Positions 52,848 to 61,958 of a stretch of 64,000 bases of DNA are shown here, piece by piece. Position numbers and translations under genes: made by a program. The stretch's first letter is position 1. Each line of letters begins with the position of its first letter. The stretch is from an uncultured Ruminiclostridium sp. (GTDB lineage Bacteria; Bacillota; Clostridia; Oscillospirales; Ruminococcaceae), in contig CANRGJ010000002.1 in assembly GCA_947630175.1 (NCBI GenBank), forward strand, positions 62,001-126,000, in the 5' to 3' direction. A model generated the notes under the pieces. That model was not told where the DNA came from. It made no database searches and saw only the letters and a program-made list of their open reading frames with translations.

Positions 52848-53549
52848 TTAATTCCTTCTTCGGCGGGACAAAAGTATCAGCCTGAAAAGCTGAGCCATAG
52901 CTACCATAAGTCCCGTAATATAGGTCATAGCGGCGGCGGAAAGAGTCTTTCTCGCTCCCGCCTGCTCGTCTGCTCCCAGCAGAAACTGATCCTTTATCGT
53001 TCTCATCGCTCTGCGGCTGGCGTCAAGCTCCACAGGAAGAGTCAATACCTGAAACAAAACGATAAGGGCAAAAAGTATCACTCCCACGTCCACAAGGAAC
53101 GGGATACTTGCAAACATTCCTATAAGGAAGAAATATATCCAGGTGCTTGAGCCGAACTGGGCGACAGGCACAAATATCGCTCTCAGACGTATGGGGAGAT
53201 AATTCGTGTTGTACTGCACGGCGTGTCCCACCTCGTGAGCTGCTACGCCGATAGAGGCGATGGTGGGATTGTCGAAAACAGAATCGGACAGGGCGACGAC
53301 GTTTGTCTTTGGGTCGTAGTGGTCGGTGAGATTTCCGCTTACGCGCATCACCTGAACGTTGTAAAGACCGTAGCTGTCAAGTATCTGCCTTGCTATAACG
53401 TTGGCAGGAACGCGGCCCGTTGTCACAACGCCGTTGTATTTGCGGAAAACGGAATTTACACGCCATTGTGCGATATAGGCAAACAATGTGACTATTATCA
53501 CCAGCATATATGCAAAGAAGTCGTTGTTCAGAAAAAATTCGTAAAACAT
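52848..53549 (-). CDS. YugP-type membrane zinc metallopeptidase
   Basis: A 233-residue membrane protein of the COG2738/YugP family. HEVGHAVQYN near 112 is the HExxH zinc site, preceded by DHYDPKTNVVALSDSVFDNP, typical of the family. Hydrophobic segments lie at the N-terminus, middle and C-terminus. Function is unknown. It is inserted between fmt and rsmB, a position that is common in Clostridia. Confidence 0.9.
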   Translation of the reverse strand: MFYEFFLNNDFFAYMLVIIVTLFAYIAQWRVNSVFRKYNGVVTTGRVPANVIARQILDSYGLYNVQVMRVSGNLTDHYDPKTNVVALSDSVFDNPTIASIGVAAHEVGHAVQYNTNYLPIRLRAIFVPVAQFGSSTWIYFFLIGMFASIPFLVDVGVILFALIVLFQVLTLPVELDASRRAMRTIKDQFLLGADEQAGARKTLSAAAMTYITGLMVAMAQLFRLILLSRRRRN

Positions 53550-53562
53550 AGTTCCTCCCAGA

Positions 53563-54498
53563 TCAGCCTAAAAGCGTTCCCGCAGGGACGTTCCTCCCGC
53601 GGAGAAAGTCGCTGTCGCTCATTCTTTTTCCGCCCTCAGGCTGAATGTCGGTAAGGCGAAGAACGCCTTTTCCGCAAGCTACGCACAGTCCCTCGCCCGC
53701 CGTTACCGTTCCTGCGGGAGCATTTGCGTCAAGGTCAAGGCGCCTGGCGAAATATACCTTCAGCCGCTTGCCCTCAAGAAATGTGTATGCGCAGGGGCTT
53801 TGGGACAGTCCTCTTATCTTGTTGTATATATTATCCGCCGTATCGCTGAAATCTATGCGGCACTCTTCCTTGGTGAGCATAGCGGCGTAGCAGGTGTTTT
53901 CGTCGGTCTGGGGGATCCTTGGAGCGTTCCCCGCTTCGATGAGGGAGAGGGCTTTCACTATCAGCCTTCCGCCCATCTGTGAAAGGACGTCGTGAAGCTG
54001 GGAAGCGGTCATATCATCGGGTATTTCCGTCTTTTCGCTGATTATCATATCGCCTGTGTCAAGCCCCTCCGCCATATGCATTATGGTGACGCCGCTTTCC
54101 TTTTCGCCGTTCATTATACAGCGGTTTATGGGGGCGGCTCCTCTGTATCGGGGCAGTAAGGAGGCGTGTACGTTGATACAGCCGTATTTCGGCAGGTAGA
54201 GAACAGATTTCGGGAGTATCTGGCCGTATGCTGCAACTACTATGCAGTCGGGGGCTATCTCTGTGAGAATATCAAGGGACTTTTCCCCGTCCTCGCCTCT
54301 GCGCAGGGAAAGGGGCTGATAAACGGGTATTTCACGCTCCACGGCGTATTCCTTTACAGGGGGCATTTGCATTTTGTGTCCTCTGTTCTTCGGCTTGTCG
54401 GGCTGAGTGAATACGGCGGAAACGTTATGTCCCGCCTTTATCAGTGCGTCAAGGCAGGGTACGGCGAAGTCGGGAGTTCCCATAAAAACTATATTCAA
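53563..54498 (-). CDS. fmt: Methionyl-tRNA formyltransferase
   Basis: 311 residues. NIVFMGTPDFAVPCLDAL at the start, then PDCIVVAAYGQILP and NVHASLLPRYRGAAPI with the catalytic Asn/His, and later MAEGLDTGD. I begin at TTG 54498, with AAAGGAG 8 nt upstream; the frame to 54558 overlaps def and adds residues foreign to the family. Formylates the initiator Met-tRNA, with def next door removing the formyl group. Confidence 0.96.
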   Translation of the reverse strand: MNIVFMGTPDFAVPCLDALIKAGHNVSAVFTQPDKPKNRGHKMQMPPVKEYAVEREIPVYQPLSLRRGEDGEKSLDILTEIAPDCIVVAAYGQILPKSVLYLPKYGCINVHASLLPRYRGAAPINRCIMNGEKESGVTIMHMAEGLDTGDMIISEKTEIPDDMTASQLHDVLSQMGGRLIVKALSLIEAGNAPRIPQTDENTCYAAMLTKEECRIDFSDTADNIYNKIRGLSQSPCAYTFLEGKRLKVYFARRLDLDANAPAGTVTAGEGLCVACGKGVLRLTDIQPEGGKRMSDSDFLRGRNVPAGTLLG

Positions 54499-54520
54499 GG
54501 GCTTTGCTCCTTTCGGAAAA

Positions 54521-54985
54521 TTATTGTTCCTTGCGTTTATCCACCATTTCGTCCGCAAGGTCGGTGAAGATTATGCCGTTTAGGTGGTCTATCTCATGGC
54601 AGAAAGCACGCGCAAGGAGCTCGGTCCCCTCGTATTTCACTTCCTTGCCGTAACGGTTTTGCGCAGTTACCTTTACCTTGGCGGGGCGCTGGACGTAGCC
54701 CCAGGTGTCGGGGCAGGACAGACAGCCCTCCACCTCGTGCTGTTTTCCCTTGGCGGAGGTGATGACGGGGTTTATCAGCTCTATCTTTCCGTCGCCTACG
54801 TCTATTACCACAACACGTCTGAGTATCCCCACCTGAGGGGCGGCAAGACCGATACCGTCTGCGGCGCGCATAGTTTCGTACATATCGTCCAGAAGCACCC
54901 ACAACTTGTCGTCAAACACCGTGACTTCCCTGCTTTTTTTGCGGAGTATCTCGTCTCCGAATTTTACGATATTCCTTTTTGCCAT
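54521..54985 (-). CDS. def: Peptide deformylase
   Basis: A 154-residue iron/zinc hydrolase. The three family motifs are [11 protein letters not shown] (near 41), EGCLSCPD (near 88) and [11 protein letters not shown] (near 129), which give the Cys and two His metal ligands and the catalytic Glu. It lies between priA and fmt. Confidence 0.96.
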   Translation of the reverse strand: MAKRNIVKFGDEILRKKSREVTVFDDKLWVLLDDMYETMRAADGIGLAAPQVGILRRVVVIDVGDGKIELINPVITSAKGKQHEVEGCLSCPDTWGYVQRPAKVKVTAQNRYGKEVKYEGTELLARAFCHEIDHLNGIIFTDLADEMVDKRKEQ

Positions 54986-55052
54986 ATTTTTACCTTTCCT
55001 TTTATGATTTTATCCTTTCTTTGTGTAAGGAATGTGAATTTTGTCGGAATTT

Positions 55053-57524
55053 TCAGGTTATTTCCCCGTTTATGTCTATGTAAAGGCTGACATTGGTGAA
55101 AGCGGGGTCTTTGTACGCTTTCATCAGCACCTCATGCATAAAGCGGCGGAAGGTCTTGTTAAAGCGGCATTTTATAACCAGCTTGTATCTGAATCGCCCG
55201 CCCAATCTGCCTGTTCCCATTTTGGTGGGACCGAGTATGCGCAGGGGGAGCTTTTCCGTTTCCGCCTGCGCCTGCTGTGAGATGAGCTGGGAAAAGCGCT
55301 TTGCGGCGTTGATACAAGGCTCGTTCATCAGGGAGGAAAATCCCGCAAGGCAAATGTCGCAGTAAGGCGGGAACAAAAGCGCCTGCCTTATTTCATTCTC
55401 CTGATAGTAAAATTCCTCGTAATCCTGCCTTGCGGCAAGCTCAAGCACGTAATGCTCGGGGGAGAAAGTCTGTATGTAGGCTCTGCCCGTCTTGCTCCCT
55501 CTGCCAGAGCGTCCAACCACCTGCGTCACAAGTGAAAAAGTGCGCTCGTAGCCCATATAATCCCCCGAATACAGGGATTTATCTATCATCAGCACTCCCA
55601 CAAGAGTGACGTTTTCAAAATCCAGCCCCTTGGCTATCATCTGAGTTCCAACCATAATGTCGTATTCCCTGTTGCGAAAGCGGGTGAATTTTTCGGAAAA
55701 GGCGTTTTTTGACATTGTGGTGTCGGCGTCCATACGCAATATCCTCGCATTGGGAAAATATTCCTTTATCTCGTCCTCAATGCGCTGGGTTCCCGTTCCA
55801 GTAGATAGAATGTATTTGCTTTTGCATTTGGGACAGGAATCGGGCATTTTCTGCGTGTAGCCGCAGTAGTGGCAGATAATGCTGTTGTTCGCCTTGTGAT
55901 AGGTCAGGGGTATGCCGCAGGCGGGACATTCCATAACGTCGCCGCAGTTTATACAGCTTATGTGGGTGTAATAGCCCCGTCGGTTGAGCAGGAGGAGGCT
56001 TTGCTCGCCCTTTTCAAGGTTGGTTTTAAGCTCGTTTAACAGCGCCTCGCTGAAATTCCCCCTGTTGCCGCTTTCGTATTCCGCTTTCATATCCACGATG
56101 TATACCTGGGGGAGCGACGCTTTGTTGAAACGCTCGCTAAGGGTGAAAAGGCTGTATCGCCCTCTTTTTGCGTTGTAGTAGCTGTCTATCGAGGGAGTAG
56201 CGGAGGCAAGGAGCAAAAGCGAATTGTGTCTGAAAGCCCTTTGCTTTGCCACGTTTCTGGCGTGATAGCGGGGGGAACGGTCGGATTTGTAGGTATGCTC
56301 CCCCTCCTCGTCTATGACGATTATCCCTATATTGTCAAGGGGAGCGAAAACGGCGCTGCGTGTGCCTATTACTATTTTTGCCTCGCCGCCGCTTATTCTT
56401 CTGTATTCATCGGCTCTTTTGCCCATGGAAAGATTGCTGTGTATTATCGCCACGTCGCTGCCGAAAAGCCGCCTGAAATTTTCCACCGTCTGAGGGGTGA
56501 GGGAGATTTCTGGGACTAACATCAGGGCAGTCCTGCCGCTGGACAAAGCCTGCTCTATCAGCTTGATGAAAACGCTGGTCTTTCCGCTGCCAGTAACGCC
56601 GTGAAGTAAGGCGCAATGAGGTTCTTTCCCGTCCATAAGGGCGCTTATGCCGTCGAATGCCTTTTGCTGTTCCGCTGAAAGAGTTATGGCGGCGGCGCTG
56701 TCCTCGGCTCTGAAATCGGCGCTGTCACTTCGGGAAACGGTGTAGGTAAATTCCTCTAAAAGTCCGTATTTCACCATCGTCTTTATTACGGTGGAGGTGA
56801 TGCCGCAGATGTAGCAAAGCTCCTTTACGGAGGCGGAGTCGTAATCGGCAAGGGCGTTTATCACGCTTTTCTGCCGTGAGGTGAGCTTTGACATACGGTC
56901 GTTCTGCTCAAAGTCCTCCGCAAGTCTTACCATATTTTCCGTTTCGTCGCCCACGCCCCGTTTCACCTGTTCGTTTTTCAGCAGAAAGCCCTTTTCCTCA
57001 AGGGAGGAAATTATCTTCTTCCCTGCTGGGGAGGAATAGCTTTCAAACAGCTTGGACTGGGCGGCGGCGCTTTTTGCGGCAAGAAAGCCGTCGTATGCCG
57101 CGCGCTCCTCCTCGGTAAGCGTTGAAACGTCCATATCCTGCTGGGGAGAATACTCCGCCTTTATGCTGAAGGTAAGTCCCGGAGGGAGAATGGTGCGTAT
57201 TGCGTCAAAATAGGTGCAGAAGGTGTTTTCTTTCAGCCATACCGACAGGTCAAGCAGTTCTTCGCTTATCCTGACGCTGTCGTCGGGAACGCTGTATATC
57301 GGTTTCAGCTTTGAGGGAACGCACTGCTTTTCCTCTACGGAATAGACCATAGCTATACGCTTTTTATTCCCGCCGCCGAAGGGGACCATTACAAATCTTC
57401 CTTTGTCAACGCTGTTCAGTCCGTCGGGGACGATATAATCGTAAAGCGTGTCAAAGGCGTAAAGGCATTTGTCAACGGCGACTGACGCAACGGTAAGCGT
57501 GGCTGTTCTGTCATTATCGGTCAA
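55053..57524 (-). CDS. priA: Primosomal protein N' (replication restart helicase PriA)
   Basis: 823 residues. An N-terminal DNA-binding part, the helicase Walker A GVTGSGKTSVFIKLIE near 319, a Walker B that reads VIDEEGEHTYK (many PriA proteins have DEEH), LLLASATPSIDS, and eight Cys in four CxxC pairs (CINCGDVMECPAC; CHYCGYTQKMPDSCPKC) binding two zincs. It reloads the replisome at stalled forks. It lies 25 nt after gmk. Confidence 0.95.
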   Translation of the reverse strand: MTDNDRTATLTVASVAVDKCLYAFDTLYDYIVPDGLNSVDKGRFVMVPFGGGNKKRIAMVYSVEEKQCVPSKLKPIYSVPDDSVRISEELLDLSVWLKENTFCTYFDAIRTILPPGLTFSIKAEYSPQQDMDVSTLTEEERAAYDGFLAAKSAAAQSKLFESYSSPAGKKIISSLEEKGFLLKNEQVKRGVGDETENMVRLAEDFEQNDRMSKLTSRQKSVINALADYDSASVKELCYICGITSTVIKTMVKYGLLEEFTYTVSRSDSADFRAEDSAAAITLSAEQQKAFDGISALMDGKEPHCALLHGVTGSGKTSVFIKLIEQALSSGRTALMLVPEISLTPQTVENFRRLFGSDVAIIHSNLSMGKRADEYRRISGGEAKIVIGTRSAVFAPLDNIGIIVIDEEGEHTYKSDRSPRYHARNVAKQRAFRHNSLLLLASATPSIDSYYNAKRGRYSLFTLSERFNKASLPQVYIVDMKAEYESGNRGNFSEALLNELKTNLEKGEQSLLLLNRRGYYTHISCINCGDVMECPACGIPLTYHKANNSIICHYCGYTQKMPDSCPKCKSKYILSTGTGTQRIEDEIKEYFPNARILRMDADTTMSKNAFSEKFTRFRNREYDIMVGTQMIAKGLDFENVTLVGVLMIDKSLYSGDYMGYERTFSLVTQVVGRSGRGSKTGRAYIQTFSPEHYVLELAARQDYEEFYYQENEIRQALLFPPYCDICLAGFSSLMNEPCINAAKRFSQLISQQAQAETEKLPLRILGPTKMGTGRLGGRFRYKLVIKCRFNKTFRRFMHEVLMKAYKDPAFTNVSLYIDINGEIT

Positions 57525-57549
57525 TTTATATCAACTCCTTTTGGGAGCG

Positions 57550-58155
57550 TTACCCGTTTATTATCCTGTCTATAAGCTCGGTATTCAGGCTTTCTCTGAA
57601 TCCCTCGGCGGAAACTATCGCCGCAAGGTCGTCCACCGCCTTTTCAAGCTCGCCGTTTACGATGACGTAATCATATTCCTTGGCGCGGGAAAGCTCAGTC
57701 CTTGCCTGCAAAAGGCGCTTTTGTATGGTTTCCTCGTCCTCCGTGCCACGCTTGTGCAGGCGGCGGGAAAGCTCCTCCATTGAGGGAGGGAGAATGAATA
57801 TCAGAACGGCTTCGGGAAACATTTTTTTCACGTTGGCGGCGCCCTCAATCTCGATTTTCAGCACAACGTTTTTTTCCTCAGAAAGCATATCCTCAACTGC
57901 CTTGCGGGGAGTGCCGTAAAAGTTACCGCAGTATTCGGTATGCTCCAAAAGCTGATTTTCAGCTATCATCTGCTGAAATTCCTCACGGGTCTTGAAGTGA
58001 TAGCTGACCCCGTCCACTTCTCCCACTCGTATCGCCCTTGTGGTGGCGGAAACGGAATAATGCAGGTTTATATCGCGCTTTAACGCCTGCTCCAGAATGG
58101 TGTCCTTGCCGCAGCCTGCGGGGGCGGATACCACGAACAAAATTCCTCTTTTCAT
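57550..58155 (-). CDS. gmk: Guanylate kinase
   Basis: A 201-residue nucleotide kinase converting GMP to GDP. The P-loop reads SAPAGCGKDTIL. HYSVSATTRAIRVGEVDGVSYHF and EYCGNFYGTP form the GMP site, and RKRL/RLLQARTE the lid. Its ATG overlaps the remA stop by 4 nt. Confidence 0.96.
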   Translation of the reverse strand: MKRGILFVVSAPAGCGKDTILEQALKRDINLHYSVSATTRAIRVGEVDGVSYHFKTREEFQQMIAENQLLEHTEYCGNFYGTPRKAVEDMLSEEKNVVLKIEIEGAANVKKMFPEAVLIFILPPSMEELSRRLHKRGTEDEETIQKRLLQARTELSRAKEYDYVIVNGELEKAVDDLAAIVSAEGFRESLNTELIDRIING

Positions 58156-58400
58156 TGCTGTTCCCCGTCCTTCTCCGAATTTTTCAGCAGTCTGTCCGTT
58201 TCCTTGGCGGAAAGTATTACGTGACCGCTGTCCATTACGATAACGGATTTTGTCTTTCTGCCGCAGGTGGCGTCCACCGCCAGATTTTTTTCCTTAGCTG
58301 CGGAAATCATTCTTTTGGCGGGGGCGGCGTCCGCCGCGGTGACGGCTATTATCCTGTCGGCGTTCACAAGGTTGCCGAAGCCTATGTCAAGTAATATCAT
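58152..58400 (-). CDS. remA: RemA/DUF370 regulatory protein
   Basis: An 82-residue protein. LLDIGFGNLVNADRIIAV and DATCGRKTKSVIVMDSGHVILSA are near-invariant in the RemA (YlzA) family, DNA-binding rings that activate matrix genes in B. subtilis. Gene order remA-gmk is conserved in Firmicutes. Confidence 0.94.
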   Translation of the reverse strand: MILLDIGFGNLVNADRIIAVTAADAAPAKRMISAAKEKNLAVDATCGRKTKSVIVMDSGHVILSAKETDRLLKNSEKDGEQQ

Positions 58401-58439
58401 TGCTTGTCCTCATATTGAAAATAAAAAGTTTATCATAAT

Positions 58440-58468
58440 ATTATAGCATTTTTCACTTAATAAATCAA
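58440..58468 (-). promoter_or_regulatory. SigA promoter of remA-gmk-priA
   Basis: On the minus strand TTGATT (58468-58463) and TATAAT (58445-58440) are separated by 17 nt. It abuts the mntP stop codon and may drive the whole block to rsgA. Confidence 0.8.
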
Positions 58469-58470
58469 GG

Positions 58471-59058
58471 TCAGCCGCCGAAAAAGGTGTGCTCGATAAA
58501 TACCTTTAATCCGATAGCCACAAGTATCACGCCGCCTAAAATTTCCGCCCTGCTTCCTAAAAGCTGACCGAACTTCTTGCCGAAAAATACTCCAGCAAGG
58601 CTGATGACAAAGGTGGTGAGCCCTATCAGAGATACCGCCGTCCAGATGTTCACGTCGGGCAGGGCGGCAAAGCTGACTCCCACTATCAGGGCGTCTATGC
58701 TGGTGGCTATCGCCTGTATCAGCAGGGCGGGGAGGGTCAGTTTAAACTCGGCGGGAGGTTCTTCACCTTTTTTCTTTGCACGAAGCTCCTTTATGCCGTC
58801 GAATATCATCTTCCCGCCGATAAATCCCAGGAAAATAAGGGCGATATAATGGTCGAACCGCCTTATTACGCTTTCAAAGGCTGTTCCCAGAAAATATCCC
58901 AAAGTGGGCATAAGCGCCTGAAAAAGTCCGAAAGAAAAGGCGGTGGCAAGCGCCGCCTTTACGTTCAGCTTTTTCATCGCAAGACCGTTTCCGATAGAAA
59001 CGGCGAAAGCGTCCATTGAAAGCCCTACGGCGATGAGGAGCAGCTCGATGATTCCCAT
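58471..59058 (-). CDS. mntP: Manganese efflux pump MntP
   Basis: A 195-residue protein with six predicted membrane helices. ELLLIAVGLSMDAFAVSIGNGL at the start and the second-half repeat ATSIDALIVGVSFA carry the paired Asp residues of the family. It exports Mn2+. It follows tgt by 20 nt. In some bacteria mntP is under a yybP-ykoY riboswitch; there is no space for one here. Confidence 0.92.
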   Translation of the reverse strand: MGIIELLLIAVGLSMDAFAVSIGNGLAMKKLNVKAALATAFSFGLFQALMPTLGYFLGTAFESVIRRFDHYIALIFLGFIGGKMIFDGIKELRAKKKGEEPPAEFKLTLPALLIQAIATSIDALIVGVSFAALPDVNIWTAVSLIGLTTFVISLAGVFFGKKFGQLLGSRAEILGGVILVAIGLKVFIEHTFFGG

Positions 59059-59078
59059 AAAAATTCCTTTCCGAAAAT

Positions 59079-60209
59079 TTACGCCTTTTGCGACAAAAGC
59101 TCTGAGTATTCTTTGCGAAATTCCTCAAAGGTGCCGTTGTCAAGGGCGTTTCTTATCCTTTCAAGGAGAGTGTTGTAAAAATAAAGATTGTGCTGTACCG
59201 CAAGACGCCCGCCCAGCATTTCCCCGCTTTTGAACAGGTGGCGGATATAGGAGCGTGAGAATTGGCGGCAGGTGGGGCAGTCGCACTCCTCGTCGATAGG
59301 TCTGTCGTCAAGGCGGTAACATTCGTTGGTCATATGAGTTATTCCCCGCCATGTGAAAACGGTGGCGTGGCGGGCGTTTCGGCTGGGCATAACGCAGTCG
59401 AACATATCTATGCCTCTTGCAACTCCCTCGATTATGTTGGAGGGAGTTCCCACTCCCATAAGGTAGCGGGGCTTGTTTACAGGCATATGCTCGGTAAGGA
59501 CGTCAAGAATGTGGTACATAACTTCCGTCGGCTCTCCTACCGCAAGCCCGCCCACGGCGTAGCCGTCAGTGTCAAGCTCCGCTATGTCCTTCATATGCTG
59601 TATCCTTATATCGTCGTAAGTTCCGCCCTGATTTATGGCGAAAAGGAGCTGAGAACGGTTTATGGTGCTTTCAAGGGAATTGAGCCGCTTCATCTCCTCC
59701 TTACAGCGGATAAGCCAGCGGGTGGTGCGTTCGGTGGACGCCTTGACGTAATCGTAAGGGGCGGGATTTTCAATACATTCGTCAAACGCCATAGCTATCG
59801 TGGAGGCAAGGTGGGACTGTATCTGCATACTCTGTTCGGGTCCCATAAATATCTTCCTGCCGTCGATATGACTGCTGAAGTACACGCCCTCCTCTTTGAT
59901 TTTACGCAGCTTGGCAAGAGAAAAGACCTGAAATCCGCCGCTGTCGGTGAGAATGGGCTTATGCCAGTTCATAAACTTGTGAAGTCCGCCCATTTGGTAT
60001 ATCACGTCGTCGCCGGGGCGCAGGTGCAGGTGATAGGTGTTGCAAAGCTCCACCTGACATTTAAGGTTCACAAGCTCGGGGGAGGAAATCCCTCCCTTTA
60101 TTGCGGCGGAGGTCCCCACGTTCATAAAAAACGGGGTCTGTATAACGCCGTGAGGGGTCGTAAACTCCCCTCGCCTTGCGAGATTTTCGGTTTTTATAAG
60201 CTTAAACAT
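59079..60209 (-). CDS. tgt: tRNA-guanine transglycosylase
   Basis: 376 residues. Exchanges guanine 34 for a queuosine precursor in tRNAs with GUN anticodons. TDSGGFQVFSLAKL, GGLAVGEP, MGVGTPSNIIEGVARGIDMFDCVMPSRNARH with the nucleophilic Asp, and the zinc site CDCPTCRQFSRSYIRHLF are all present. No queA, queG or yajC is adjacent. Confidence 0.97.
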   Translation of the reverse strand: MFKLIKTENLARRGEFTTPHGVIQTPFFMNVGTSAAIKGGISSPELVNLKCQVELCNTYHLHLRPGDDVIYQMGGLHKFMNWHKPILTDSGGFQVFSLAKLRKIKEEGVYFSSHIDGRKIFMGPEQSMQIQSHLASTIAMAFDECIENPAPYDYVKASTERTTRWLIRCKEEMKRLNSLESTINRSQLLFAINQGGTYDDIRIQHMKDIAELDTDGYAVGGLAVGEPTEVMYHILDVLTEHMPVNKPRYLMGVGTPSNIIEGVARGIDMFDCVMPSRNARHATVFTWRGITHMTNECYRLDDRPIDEECDCPTCRQFSRSYIRHLFKSGEMLGGRLAVQHNLYFYNTLLERIRNALDNGTFEEFRKEYSELLSQKA

Positions 60210-60220
60210 ATTTCTTTCCT

Positions 60221-61312
60221 TTAATCGTTTTTTATGCAGGAGCGTGGGATAAAGCCAACTTTTCCGCTTTGTGCTATGCCGAAAAGGTAATTTTCCGTTT
60301 TGGATACGACGAAAAATTTTTCACCCGCCTTGACGGTGGGAAAGCTGTCCAGGTGTATCCAGGAGTGAAGCCCGTTCCACTCCCCTGTGAAGGCGGCGGG
60401 GACAAGTCCTTTTTCGCCTGTGGTCGTGTTTTCGGCAAGCATAAAATCCCCCTGCTGTTCGATGAATTTTATTATGTGGTTTTCCCAGTCAACGTATTTG
60501 GGGGACTTGTCCGGGGTGAAGTCTGAGATTATTTCTGTTTCTTCGCCTGCGGGGACGTATGTTACGTCAAAATCGTACTTGCCGCCGTTGACGTTTATTA
60601 TAAGGGCGTTTATCTGTCCTGCGTATTTGGTGTTCATACCGCCGTCTATGTCTATGATACGCTTTTCCCTGTCGAAAATGGGAAGATTGGTGAAGTTTCC
60701 GCGGCGGAAGTTGTAGGTGGGATAATGCCCGCAGATAACGGTTTTGCTTTGCTGATGCTTAAGGCGCAAATACCACGGAGTTGTGAGAGCGAACCATTCT
60801 TCTTCTCCGTTTTCCCAATCAGGACGGTCCTCTATCCCCGCATGGACGAAGATGAAATGCGGGGTTTCTATCGCCATGGGAGCGTTTTGGAGAAAATCAA
60901 GGTCAGGCTTATAGGCGGCTATCACCTTTTGCCGCTTCGCTTCAAAATCTTCGCTGAAATCGGTTATGCCCAGGGTCTGCGCCATTTGAAGAAAAGTGTT
61001 GACAGGGCGGTATTGTATACGGTGGAGAAATTGCTCTTTGCTGTCTTTGTAAGCCATATGGTACGGCATTGTGTCGTTGTTGCCCTTGATAAAAATTGTT
61101 TTTGGGTTTTTGCAAAGCTCCCTGACGTATTGCAGGGTCTCAAGATTTTCCGTTCCCTTTTCCACTATGTCGCCCAGAATAAAAAGATAGTCGGTATCGG
61201 GGGCGTAGTTGCACTTGTCCAGCAGCTTTCTGAAATGTTCAAGCGAGCCGTGTATGTCGCTGACGCAGATTATTCGGCAGGGGTCGGGGAGAGACGGTCG
61301 CACTATGTTCAT
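60221..61312 (-). CDS. PPP-type metallophosphoesterase with SH3-like C-terminal domain
   Basis: 363 residues. The phosphatase part (1-245) has VSDIHGSLEHF, FILGDIVEKGTENLE, FIKGNNDTMPYH, FVHAGIEDRP and CGHYPTYNFR, as in the PrpE/ApaH/Ser-Thr phosphatase group. The last 70 residues (WIHLDSFPTVKAGEKFFVVSKTENYLFGI to GKVGFIPRSCI) look like an SH3-type fold. Its ATG overlaps the Nudix stop (TGATG), so the two are coupled. A nucleotide or dinucleotide substrate is plausible but not shown. Confidence 0.82.
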   Translation of the reverse strand: MNIVRPSLPDPCRIICVSDIHGSLEHFRKLLDKCNYAPDTDYLFILGDIVEKGTENLETLQYVRELCKNPKTIFIKGNNDTMPYHMAYKDSKEQFLHRIQYRPVNTFLQMAQTLGITDFSEDFEAKRQKVIAAYKPDLDFLQNAPMAIETPHFIFVHAGIEDRPDWENGEEEWFALTTPWYLRLKHQQSKTVICGHYPTYNFRRGNFTNLPIFDREKRIIDIDGGMNTKYAGQINALIINVNGGKYDFDVTYVPAGEETEIISDFTPDKSPKYVDWENHIIKFIEQQGDFMLAENTTTGEKGLVPAAFTGEWNGLHSWIHLDSFPTVKAGEKFFVVSKTENYLFGIAQSGKVGFIPRSCIKND

Positions 61313-61776
61313 CAGTATTCCCTCGTGATAATGTGTTTTATTTCCTTTGACGGGTCAAAAAGCTCAGTGCGGAAAAATTCGGGGTAAAGCTCGCCTTGGG
61401 GCAGGTGGTTCAGGTCAAGCCAGCAAAGCTCCTCCGTATCGCCGTCGCATTTTATTTTTTCAGGGTCGATAAGGCTGTAATCAAAGGGCTTTATGTAAAA
61501 TATAAGTGAAAATTCATGATAAGACATGCCCTTCACCCTGAAAAAGTTCTCATGGATAAAGCCGAGGCGGTCTATCTCCGCCTTTACGCCTGTTTCCTCG
61601 CAAATCTCACGGATCATAGCTTCCTCGGAGGCTTCGTGGAGATGTACCCTGCCGCCTACGGTGTAGTACTGGTTATAGCGGCGGTTATGAGCCATGAGCA
61701 GGCGGTTTTCGTCGAGAATTATCGCTCCTACACGGTAGTTGAATGTGCCTTGGTCGGTTGTGAAGGTGCAGTCCAT
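61312..61776 (-). CDS. Nudix hydrolase
   Basis: A 154-residue Nudix protein. The box GRVHLHEASEEAMIREICEETGV fits the consensus fully, and GAIILDENRLLMAHN and YTVGG precede it. I use ATG 61776 with AAAGGAG upstream; the frame to 61854 crosses the promoter. Substrate unknown; coupling to a phosphoesterase gene suggests a shared nucleotide-related role. Confidence 0.88.
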   Translation of the reverse strand: MDCTFTTDQGTFNYRVGAIILDENRLLMAHNRRYNQYYTVGGRVHLHEASEEAMIREICEETGVKAEIDRLGFIHENFFRVKGMSYHEFSLIFYIKPFDYSLIDPEKIKCDGDTEELCWLDLNHLPQGELYPEFFRTELFDPSKEIKHIITREY

Positions 61777-61825
61777 AAAAGCTCCTTTCGGCGGTGGGTG
61801 TCCTTTTTTTACATAAGTAAAATAT

Positions 61826-61854
61826 ATTATAACATATATTCCCGCCGTAATCAA
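61826..61854 (-). promoter_or_regulatory. SigA promoter of the Nudix-phosphoesterase-tgt-mntP unit
   Basis: On the minus strand TTGATT (61854-61849) and TATAAT (61831-61826) are separated by 17 nt. Confidence 0.82.
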
Positions 61855-61898
61855 TACCGAAAATCTCTTTTCATTCGGTTACTTTTGCGGAAAATCCA

Positions 61899-61927
61899 TT
61901 GACAAAAACCGTCAAAAGAGTTACAAT
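61899..61927 (+). promoter_or_regulatory. SigA promoter of mscL
   Basis: TTGACA (61899-61904) and TACAAT (61922-61927) are separated by 17 nt, divergent from the Nudix promoter; AGGAGG precedes the ATG. Confidence 0.83.
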
Positions 61928-61958
61928 ATTAAACAAGAAAATAAAATAGGAGGACAAT

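Noticed and set aside
59262-60224. A 320-codon plus-strand frame opposite tgt
   Set aside because: Antisense to a highly conserved gene, with no motifs or ribosome site.
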